From NCBI GenBank assembly GCA_039583875.1, contig CM077167.1, forward strand, positions 151,545,010-151,609,009: a DNA stretch of 64,000 bases. The letters are read 5' to 3'. Within the stretch, counting starts at the first letter, position 1. Each line of letters begins with the position of its first letter. The notes under the pieces were generated by a model, which saw only the letters and a program-made list of their open reading frames with translations, searched no databases and was not told where the DNA came from. The translations under genes and the position numbers were made by a program. This stretch comes from Platanthera guangdongensis (Eukaryota; Streptophyta; Magnoliopsida; Asparagales; Orchidaceae). This document shows, piece after piece, positions 55,792 to 64,000 of this stretch.

Positions 55792-57913
55792 ATGGCCCAA
55801 AACAAAGACTATACAAGCATCAGACGTACAGTATGCAATCTTAACAAGTTTGCCATCTGGAAGGCAAGAATCAGACTATATATGAATTCCATTGATGAGG
55901 ATATTTTTGCTTCTATCTTGACTGAAGTACCTCCAGCACCTGCAGCTTCTACCAGCACTTCTACCAACATGACTGCAGTACCTCCTCCAGAGAATAATGA
56001 TGCATACAAGAAAGACAAAATGGCAGATGCTAAAGCAATGAACATCTTGGCTCAGACAATGTCAGATGACATATTTCAGAAGGTGGCTGAGTGCACCTCA
56101 GCCAAGGCCATTTGGGACTCCCTCAACCAGATGGTAGCTGGCTCAGCAGATGAAAGAAAAGACAGGAGATCAAACCTCATATCCCTGTATGAGAATTTCA
56201 AGAAGGATGAGGCTGAATCAGTTGCAGAAATGTATAATAGGTTGAGTTCAATCATCAATGAGCTCAAAACCTTGGATAAAGACATCACCCTGACAGAGGT
56301 GAATGATAAAATTTTGATGTGCTTCCCTACCTCTTGGGATTCAAGAATCTGTCCTATCAAAGAAGTCAGAAGCCTAAATGAGATATCAACTGAATCTCTG
56401 CTAGGCAAATTAAAGTCCTATGAGCAGCTAATCAAATCAAGAGAAGCAGCTGAATAGAAGGCAACAACCCAGTGAGAAAGGATCACAGCATAGCCTTCAA
56501 AGCATCTGAGGAAAGTGAGACCTCAACATCAAATGAGGAACTCATGAGCCTCTTTGCAAAAAGATTCTATAAGCTGGATAAAAAGGATTTCAGAAGGAAA
56601 TCATCCAGGCAGGATGATAAGCCCAGATTTGACAAGACACCAACCAAGGAGGTTATGTGCTTTGGATGCAGAAAGCCTAGACAATACATCTCAGAATGAC
56701 CAGAAAATCAGAAGAAGGAGAAAAATAGAGAAAAGGACTCCAGGAGAAAGCACAGCAGCAGACCCTCCTCAAGCAAATATAAAAAGAAAGATAAGGGCTT
56801 TATTGCTGAGACTTGGAGTGACACTGAAGAAGAATCATCCTCTTCCAGCTCAAGTGAAGAAGAGGAAGAAGCAAGATCCAAGGAGGTTTGCCTTATGGAA
56901 ATTGATGCCTCCAGGAGCAATTCTGGATCAGAAGGAGAATCTAAAGATGAAGTAGCCTCAGACTCAGAGGTAGATCAGGTTCTTTCAAATTTTGACTTTA
57001 ATTCTGATTCATTCAAAATTGAATTCAAAGCCATGTGTTTAGATTTAATTAGCTCAGAAAAAGAAAAAAAACCCTTAGAGAAAGACTAAGAAATCTTGAA
57101 TCTGTCAACTTAGAAAACATTAAATTACAAGATCAACTAACTCTAGCAAATGAACAGATAATCAAATTATAATCTGATTTATGTGAGGCCAAACAACTTG
57201 AGCAATCTCTCAATGGGAGAAGCCTCAAGCTGATGGACATAACAAGCACAGTTATTGCTAGATTAAATGGCAAGCTGGGCTTGGGTGCATCATCAAGTTT
57301 ACCCCCCATAATTAAGAAAAATATTCTTACAACCCCTATTAAGTTTGTTTCTGCCAAAGGAAAAGAAAAGATAACAGTCAAACCAATGTCAGAAAACAAT
57401 CCAAGACCCATAAACAAGAGAAATCAACATCAGAAAACAACTAGTAAAAAGAAGGTTCAGCAGCATTCGTCGAACTCAAATCGACGAAATGTGGACAGTT
57501 CGTCGAACCCAGATCGACGAATGCTGAACGCAAACTTCAAGTATAACAATTCGTCTAACTACGATCGACGAACTTCGTATGGTTCGTCGAGCAGAGGTCG
57601 ACGAACTTGGGGCGCAGAAAATGATTATTGTCATTCTCTGAGCAGAGATCGACGATCTCAGCCCTATTCGTCGAACTCTGGTCGACGAACTTACAGAAAA
57701 TCGTCGAACCCAGAAAGACCAAACTTAAATCATTTCTCATACAGAAACTCTAAGCCAACTAATAAACCATTTAATCCAGTAGCTGATTGGGTTATTCCAC
57801 CTAGGAGATATCACCCCTTAGGTTATAAATCTCAACCTGCATTATCAGTTATATCCAATTTCTCTTTTCAACCAAATAAAAGACCAAAGGTAACCTGGGT
57901 CAAGAACAATTGA
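55792..57913 (+). pseudogene. SIRE-D Gag
   Basis: ATG 55792 (MAQNKDYTS). Copia Gag core to about 56457: FAIWKARIRLYMNS, AKAIWDSLNQMV, SLYENFKKDEAESVAEMY. After a stop at 56455-56457 the frame shifts. The knuckle reads CFGCRKPRQYISE followed by TGA, so its His and last Cys are lost. A Ser/Glu-rich acidic tract follows (about 56815-56880), then a coiled-coil-like stretch near 57080-57240, KLGLGASSSLPP, TTPIKFVSAKGKEK, and a 250-bp Ser/Arg repeat region (57460-57715). The frame ends at TGA 57911-57913; protease follows in a different frame. Particle protein of the element. Confidence 0.82.
57460..57715 (+). repeat. Palindrome words inside Gag coding sequence (SSN-x-x-RR repeats)
   Basis: Seven degenerate copies of the TCGTCGAAC...GATCGACGAA word. 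In the Gag frame each reads Ser-Ser-Asn-X-Asp/Gly-Arg-Arg-Thr/Asn (SSNSNRRN, SSNPDRRM, SSNYDRRT, SSSRGRRT, LSRDRRS, SSNSGRRT, SSNPERP). It is the same word as in the LTR and spacer, now spaced in codon multiples, with no stop. Confidence 0.9.
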
Positions 57914-57938
57914 GTTTTGTTTTTCATTATAGGTACAG

Positions 57939-58376
57939 GTGAAGAACTGTCCAAGGGTAAGTCAGACCTGGTACTTGGACAGTGGTTGCTCCAAGCATAT
58001 GACAGGCAGCAAGGACAACTTATCCAATTACAAGTCCAAGCTAGGACCAAAGGTGATATTTGGTGATTCAAAGAGTGGCCAGTCAGAAGGATATGGAGCA
58101 GTCAAGATTGAGACAGTTACTTTCAAGAGAGTAACATATGTAAGAGGACTTAAACATAACCTAATATCTATAAGTTAATTATGTGATGAAAGTTATCAGA
58201 TACACTTTAACTCTACCTCTTGCTTTATTATTAATAATGAAACGCAAACTGTTTTAATTGGAATTAGATAAGACAACATATATCTAGCCGATTTCATTTT
58301 TGCCAAAACTGATGTTTGTTTACTCAATATCACAGTAATCAAAATGAGTTATGGCATAAAAGATTAGGACATGTAA
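57939..58376 (+). pseudogene. SIRE-D protease and start of the pre-integrase region
   Basis: Copia protease with intact active site (TWYLDSGCSKHMTGS), then LGPKVIFGDSKSG and YVRGLKHNLISIS. Stop at about 58176; decayed readable sequence continues through DNIYLADF to a degenerate WHKRLGH motif (LWHKRLGH as ATGGCATAAAAGATTAGGACA). It stops at the insert joint 58377-58384. No initiator ATG: expression must depend on the upstream Gag frame. Confidence 0.75.
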
Positions 58377-58384
58377 AACTTAAG

Positions 58385-60413
58385 AACCCGACGGTATAAA
58401 ACGCTATTTTATTATTTATTTTGGATATAAAAAAGGTTATCGAGTTTTAACGAAAGAGGCAAGTGCACCTTGTGAGTAGACAGGTTTCCGGGTGGAATAT
58501 CGAGGTCTTTGTTCTGGGTCCGGTTCGATTATTTCTACTCTTCCCTGGAGGGGACTATTATTTTACCGATAATACTTGTCGGGTATTTAATATAATAAAA
58601 ATGCAAAAAATGGCGGAAAGAAAATAAAGCAATAAAAAGAAAGCTTGAGGTGGTGCCGATGAAGAGCTTAGTCAACCGAAAAAACAATTAACTAAAATAG
58701 ACTTTAAATAAAAAGCTCCTAAGCAAAGAACTTGGCCGTGGAAAAAATAACTCACCTATCTCTAGGACTTCGCTCACCTGAACATTAAGACTATTCGATC
58801 GGGCTCTCGTCCGACGAAGGATTCCTCTTAATGCCCGCATTAAAGAACCCCGCTATTGGCTGGTGGATCCGGTAGAGTTGGCGCGCCTCCTCTCTCGAGG
58901 GGTATGCGGAACTCCATTTACCAAGTATTTGCTTCATGTATGGATCGGAAATAGGGCCCCCACATTTGGACCTAAACCCCGGGCAAACCTTAAGTGATTT
59001 TTAATTAAATAGAAAAATAAGACAGTTTTTTCTGTCCCACTCTCGAAAGCTAAGAACTAGCCACTCATCGAATGGGACGGCAGCGATTGAAAGCAATAAA
59101 ATAAAGCAGAAAAATAAAGCAGGAAAATTTAGGAAAGCAGTGATTACTCAAACGTTGAAATGACTTCAAGTCCCGGCGCAAATGCGTGGGCGGGAGAAAG
59201 CAAGTTCAGTTGGGGCATAAAAATTATTACAGCCTAAAGACCGACCATTCTCAAGAGAGCTAAGTCAGATACATTCAACTCTACAAGAAGTAAACACACT
59301 CTTAAATAAAATCAGATTTAACTCTCAAAAATAAAAAATACAACACTTGGACCAGCCATACAAATGATAGGCGGAAAAATAAAAAATAACACACGACACA
59401 CTCTACAGTTGAAATAAAGCTATAAAACTACTCATGCACGCACACGTTGGAAAAACATTGATCACTACATTTCTACCGAAATGTGATCAAAAGTGAAAAT
59501 AAAATTAAAAGCAAAAGTTTTTGCAAATTAAACGAGTGCAAGTTGAAAAATTGAAATGAATACTCTCTGGAATCAAAAACGAAGTTAAAAATTAAAATGC
59601 ATGATAACTCCGCAAAAGTTTAAAAAGTGAAAATAAAGTAAAAGGAACTGTAAACATGAAAATCGAAGCAAAAATAAAAATCACTTTGAAAACGCTTTTA
59701 CAGGTATAGGAATGAAAAAAAGCAGTCTAACAAAAACTAAGTAAAAAATAACAGTATTATAACATGAAAATTAATCTTCACCCACACACGCGTCAGCGAA
59801 AAGAAAAAAAAACAAAGTAAAAAAAAACAAATAAGATTGCTAGAACTATAAATGAAGTCCATAACAATGTAAAGGAGAAAATATACAATAAAAAACAGGA
59901 GATGCTAAAAATAAAGGGAGGGGGAGAAAACAACTAGCTGAAAGGAAGCAAATATCCAAAAAAATGGACCCGGACAGACAGGAAATCATTGAATCACGGG
60001 ACACGCCCTGGACAGGTGTCCGGGGCGTGTCTACATTATGGCGGCCTGGCTGGAGATGCTTTGGCCGCTGACGGGATGCCTGTCTATCCGACACTTTAAG
60101 CAGAAGATGGGCAGTTGACGTTGCGGCGGAAAACACGCTGTTGTCACGGGCGTGACGGTGGGCGTGTCGTGCGGCGATTAATGGCACTTCGGGAGGTTGC
60201 TAGGTGGACACGCCCTATGTCCTGGCGTGTCGGGTTGGCTCGAATAGAAGAAAGGAGTGGTCACGGCTTGGGTCACGCCCCGTACACGGGCGTAAGCTAG
60301 CTGGGTCGAAAATTCCGTCGATAAGACCGGGCCTACACGGGCGTGACACGGGCGTGTCACGCTATACATTAAACGGACGGGCGTGAAGAAACCTAAAATC
60401 AGAAAATAAAAAT
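58385..60413. mobile_element. Unclassified 2.03 kb insert flanked by AACTTAAG
   Basis: 8-bp direct repeats AACTTAAG at 58377-58384 and 60414-60421 flank it. No terminal inverted repeats, no TG...CA ends, no credible coding region. The left part has GGCAAGTGCACC followed by a TGTGAGTAGACAGGTTTCCG-like block; the middle is A-rich. The right part holds ACACGGGCGTGTC words, a 32-bp near-perfect palindrome (60000-60031) and an A-rich end (AAAATCAGAAAATAAAAAT). A LINE-type retrocopy of LTR-element RNA, an eroded hAT-type element, or a non-autonomous unit are all possible. Confidence 0.55.
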
Positions 60414-60421
60414 AACTTAAG

Positions 60422-60900
60422 TAAAGTTTTTAAGGAAAAACAACTACATATGTTATATCATCACCTTACAGGTTATCTATAGACACAAGATATGCATTGT
60501 CAGGCAAGCAGTAGTTGTGAGGATTCTGTAAGTCTGGACCCAGCAGTACAAGCCTAGGATCTTTTCTAGTGATACTCTCTAGATTCAAGTAGAGCTAAGG
60601 CCTATAAGGTTCTCTTAATAAATTCACACCTTAAAATTGAAGAGTCCCCAATAAAATGGGGTTCACTGTATACTTTTGATGAAGCTAACATGTCTATATA
60701 AGGAGAAAGAGAAACCTTCAGATCTAAAGTTTTTGGCCATATATATTCACACAATAACAAAAGTTTTTTGAGTCAGTCTGAAGAAGGGATTCTAGGATAC
60801 AAGTAAGAAAGGCATAAGGTTTTTAATAAATTCACCCTTAAATTGTGTGAGTCTATGGAGAAAGAGATTTCTACCAATAGTTTTTTGCAGGTTCACAACT
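60422..60900 (+). pseudogene. SIRE-D integrase remnant (core deleted)
   Basis: The catalytic core is missing. Visible is the C-terminal 'resolvase-like' block, apparently twice: SSRAKAYKV...LKIEES with FDEAN (about 60580-60680), and FRSKVFGHIYSHNNKSF, LSQSEEGILGYK, HKVFNKFTLK (about 60715-60860). The normal integrase has one such block, so this may be a partial duplication. Several stops. Confidence 0.55.
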
Positions 60901-61810
60901 AGTCTATGGATGGACTAAACCTTACCCAAGAGGTGTCAACCCATCCTTCTCCATAGGTTGCTAAAGACAGTGAAGAAGAACTTCAAGTGGAAGTGGCTGA
61001 ACTTCCCTCAACAGCTAGTACCATTCCTCAAGAGGAATTAATTACAGAAGCTGTTGTTCAACAAACTCCACCAACTAATCTTGTCACACTTAGAGATCAC
61101 CCCAGATCTAAGTGATTGGAGACATTTCAGCAGGTGTACAGACAAGGTATCAACTCAACCAAGACTTGATGCATGCCTGTTTTCTCTCTCAAACTGAACC
61201 TCTCACTATTCATGAAGCTGAGCAAGATCCCCATTGGATCATTGCAATGCAAGAGGAACTAAATCAGTTTGAGAGATATAGAGTTTGGGATTTAATTCGA
61301 AGACCTCATAACTACCCAGTTATTAGAACCAAATGGGTCTACAGGAATAAGCTAGATGCTCAAGGAAATATAGTGAGAAACAAGGCTAGGCTTGTTGCTT
61401 AGGGCTACAAACAAGAGGAAGGAATTGACTATGACCAAACCTTTGCCCCTGTTGCAAGGTTAGAGGGCATAAGAATCTTACTTGCCTATGCAGCTCACAG
61501 GAGATTCAAAGTGTTCCAAATGGATGTCAAGAGTGCATTCTTGAATGGAGTGCTTCAAGAAGAGATTTATGTAGAACAACCTCCAGGTTTTATCTCTCAA
61601 ACTTATCACTCCTTTGTATTTAAATTGCATAAAGCTCTCTATGGTTTAAAGCAAGCTCCAAGAGCTTGGTATGAGACCTTAACAAGCTTTCTTTTAGAGC
61701 ATAAATTTACAAGAGAAACCATATATAAAACTATTTTCACTAGACATCATAAGGACCAAATTTTGTTAGTACAAATATATGTGGATGACATCATTTTTTG
61801 GGTCTACTGA
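60901..61810 (+). pseudogene. SIRE-D linker and reverse transcriptase, first part
   Basis: Acidic linker (EEELQVEVAELP), then DHPRSKVIGD, DPHWIIAMQEELNQFERYRV, VIRTKWVYRNKLDAQG, NKARLVA, a TAG stop (61400-61402), [57 protein letters not shown] and the catalytic block [11 protein letters not shown] with both Asp. Strong SIRE-type RT. A frameshift at about 61800 ends the frame. Confidence 0.88.
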
Positions 61811-62730
61811 TCCCAAATTGTGCAAGAGGTTTGTTGACCTCATGCATTCCAAATTTGAGATGAGTAGCATGAGTGAGCTTTCCGACTTCCTTGGTCTCTA
61901 AGTGAAGCAGCTCCATGATGGTATCTTCCTCTCCCAAGCTAAGTATGCTAAGGAGCTTATCAAAAAGTTTGGGATGGGTGATGCTTCAGGAATGAAAACA
62001 CCTATGGCTACTAATGCTGTTGTGGATTCTGATGCAGCAGGGAAACCTGTATATCAGAAACATTATAGGGCAATTGTTGGATCCCTATTATAACTAACAT
62101 CAAGCAAGCCTGATATAATGTTTGCCACATGCCTTTGTGCTAGGTTCCAAGTGAACTCTAAAGAATCTCACCTTATTTTCTTTAAAAGGATTTTGAGATA
62201 TATAAAGAGTTGTCCTAATCTAGGACTCTGGTATCCTGCAGAGTCAGAATTTGAGTTAACTGGATACTCAGATGCTGACTATGCTGGATGTAGAGTGGAC
62301 AAGAAGAGTACCTCTGGAACTTGCCAGTTCCTGGGTATGAGACTTGTCTCCTGGTTTTGTAAAAAACAAACATTTGTGTGTACATCAACTGTAGAAGCAG
62401 AATACATGACTGCTGGCAGCTGATGTTCACGAATGTTATGGATACAAAACCAACTCCTAGACTATGGTGTCAACTTAAATAATTCAATATTATTTTGTGA
62501 TAATACTAGTGCTATTGCTATAGCACAGAATCCAGTTCACCATAGTAGGACTAAGCATATTGAAATAAGACATCATTTCATTAGAGATAATGTAGACAAA
62601 AAGAAAATTAACCTAATCCATATTCCTACTGATTTATAGAGAGAAAACATTTTCACCAAACCCTTGGATGAGAAAAATCATCTGTTCTTTATAAATCAAC
62701 TGGGAATGATTAGTGGAGAAGAGTTAAATT
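61811..62730 (+). pseudogene. SIRE-D RT end and RNase H
   Basis: FEMSSMSELSDFLGL, stop, VKQLHDGIFLSQAKYAKEL, FGMGDASGMKTPMA, YRAIVGSLL, stop, KPDIMFATCLCARFQ, then RNase H: LTGYSDADYAGCRVDKKSTS, SWFCKKQTFVCTSTVEAEYM, stop, WIQNQLLDYG, CDNTSAIAIAQNPVHHSRTK, HIEIRHHFIRD, stop near 62638, and the terminal FTKPL block. Acidic catalytic residues are kept; four internal stops and a frame change disable it. Confidence 0.87.
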
Positions 62731-62739
62731 AATTTATGT

Positions 62740-63010
62740 CTGCATTCGACGAATTTTCCAGAGTTCATCGAACGGAGTTCGACGAATTAAGGAAAGTTTG
62801 AGAGATTTTCGTCGAACGGAGATCGACGAATTATCTATGTGGAAACAATTTTCGTCGACCGGAGATCGACAAACTTTGCTTCAGAAGATCCGTTCGACGA
62901 ACTATGTTCGATTCTTCTGGATGAGATCGACTAATTATCTGTCTATAATTCATTTCGTCGACCTCAGTTCGAAGAACTGTTTCTTTTCGTGAACGGAGAT
63001 TGTCGATTCA
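62740..63010 (+). repeat. Palindrome-rich spacer between SIRE-D pol and ORF3
   Basis: Same architecture as 150-450: TTCGTCGAACGGAGATCGAC-type palindromes and half sites, four to six copies. Confirms that the spacer is a family trait. Confidence 0.82.
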
Positions 63011-63113
63011 TATTCTGAAAATCTTATATCTAGGTTTTCTTCGACCTCTGTCCCGCACTTTCAGTTCTCTTGCTCTTGATCGCCGTTTTCTCTATCTTTC
63101 TTGCAGGTCATCA

Positions 63114-64000
63114 ATGGCGATTCCAGTAGGAGCTTTGGCTGCCATGAAATTTGACACTGGTTTTGACATGGATTTCGATTCATTCCAACACTCTGACCTA
63201 ATCTTCCTCTACATTCTGGAACTATTAGAGGAACTTGGTCTCAAATATTTCATGACCAGAAGGATTAAAATGCACTCAACTGAAACAGAGAATGGGTGTA
63301 TACATCGTCTGTTTCTGAGGAAAATATTTTGACAGGAAATATCGGGAGTCATGCTGTTTCTTTGTCTCCCGACATTCTCTCTGAAATGTTTGGCTTGGTA
63401 AATGGAGAAGATAATATGGAAATGGATTCTGAAGAATTTAGTGAAATGCTGAAGTTAATGGGGTTTTTCGGAAGCAACCCTAACAAGTTGTTGAAGAAAC
63501 AACTTTCTGCCGTCTATCTGCTTTTGGCGGATATTATGGGAAAGGTACTGATGGGCAAGCACACCGCACATGATTACATTAACCGACATCAATTCCTTAT
63601 CATGTGTGCGGTGGTGAATAAGCGTCTTGTTGATTGGAGTAAGATTTTCTTTGAGTTGATTAAGAAGAAGAATAGCAAGAAGTAAGTCTGCTTCGGAAGA
63701 ATCCTGGGAATCTTCCTTAAGGAAAAGGCTGGTGAATGCATGGTATCCCCGACCATATTCATCAATGCCAGAAAGCGCCTCACATGCGCCTTGTTTGGCA
63801 GATGGGAGAGGACGATCTCCAAGCCCTCCAAGGCTCCTCCTCTTCCATCCCAGCTTCTGAGAGCACCAGGGCTGTGAAGGCCACTCCCCACCCTACTGAG
63901 GAGATCCATCCCCCTCCACCATCTCTTCCAGCACCCCTTCCATCAACGCAGCCTTCTCATGTGCCTACTCCACCTCCATCTCCACCTCTGGACATCACCA
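63114..64000 (+). pseudogene. SIRE-D ORF3, 5' part (cut by the window end)
   Basis: ATG 63114; FDTGFDMDFDSFQHSD and ILELLEELGLKYFM match SIRE-A ORF3. A frameshift near 63285 shifts to the piece with VSLSPDILSEMFGLVNGED, EFSEMLKLMGFFGSNPNKLL, then KHTAHDYINRHQFLIMCAVV. A stop at 63683-63685 and a frame change precede the Pro-rich region (from 63840). Conservation with SIRE-A across the N-terminal domain supports a real gene. Rest outside the window. Confidence 0.72.

Larger units (their letters stand above)
53920..64000 (+). mobile_element. SIRE-D: 5' LTR to ORF3, runs off the window
   Basis: Plus-strand SIRE-like element inserted in the antisense ORF (left flank AATTA, 53915-53919, expected target duplication). 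Order: 5' LTR, primer site, gag, protease, integrase remnant with a 2 kb insert, RT, RNase H, palindrome spacer, ORF3. RT and RNase H sequence and the extra ORF after pol fit the SIRE/Sirevirus group of Ty1-copia. All genes are broken. Confidence 0.88.

Noticed and set aside
57870..57932. GTAACC...TTCATTATAG between SIRE-D Gag and protease as an intron
   Set aside because: Only about 45 nt between possible donor and acceptor, too short for a plant intron; more likely a decayed frameshift or stop junction.
1..64000. Host protein-coding gene, tRNA, rRNA or microRNA precursor
   Set aside because: Every domain I can recognise belongs to a transposable element, and I found no cloverleaf or rRNA signature by eye. 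A tRNA or microRNA scan would be needed to exclude small RNAs fully.

Overview
This window is angiosperm repeat DNA: a nested pile of LTR retrotransposons plus one CACTA DNA transposon. I see no intact host gene, rRNA, tRNA or CRISPR array. Evidence for a plant: Ty1-copia and Ty3-gypsy pol genes of plant lineages (SIRE-like, chromodomain gypsy, Tat-like), initiator-Met tRNA primer sites (TGGTATCAGAG), CACTACAAG termini and antisense ORFs of the putative gypsy-type transposon family. The species cannot be named from the sequence. Family names are by motif recognition, not database search.

Layout. 1-17193: 3' part of a + strand SIRE-like copia element (SIRE-A: pol tail, palindrome-rich spacer, a third ORF, PPT, 3' LTR). 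Its 3' LTR is split by a complete 11.6 kb minus-strand chromodomain Ty3-gypsy element (gypsy-1, 4811-16399, TSD cagag). SIRE-A itself sits inside the pol of a + strand gypsy element (gypsy-2) whose integrase tail, PPT and 3' LTR occupy 17194-19897. 20179-23662: minus-strand copia remnant (copia-B). 23727 to about 26340: long LTR of a third gypsy element. 26520-27760: decayed Tat-like gag-protease. 27790-40765: Tat-like element keeping gag (+) and an antisense ORF (-) but no pol; the antisense ORF is split by a complete minus-strand copia element (copia-C, 31473-39071, TSD atcca). 40766-47184: two minus-strand SIRE copies sharing an LTR, one an internal-deletion derivative. 47185-50910: CACTA element. 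50921-53919: 3' end of a second, minus-strand Tat-like element with + strand antisense ORFs. 53920-64000: another + strand SIRE-like element (SIRE-D), broken by a 2 kb unclassified insert and running off the window.

All coding regions are degenerate. Gypsy-1 is the best preserved: one frame from gag to chromodomain, five premature stops and a damaged RT catalytic site, yet its two LTRs remain very similar.

Most interesting signals: (1) a T-rich 96-nt GT...AG segment at the gag-protease junction of gypsy-1 that looks like an intron separating Gag from Gag-Pol; (2) three successive hairpins with a conserved 12-nt loop and co-varying stems in the gypsy-1 leader between primer site and gag; (3) one CpG palindrome word (TTCGTCGA/TCGACGAA) used in the LTRs and the pol-ORF3 spacer and, translated as Ser-Ser-Asn...Arg-Arg, inside the Gag of the same SIRE family; (4) a series of about 50-bp hairpins in the Tat-like element, one copy with different but still complementary arms.
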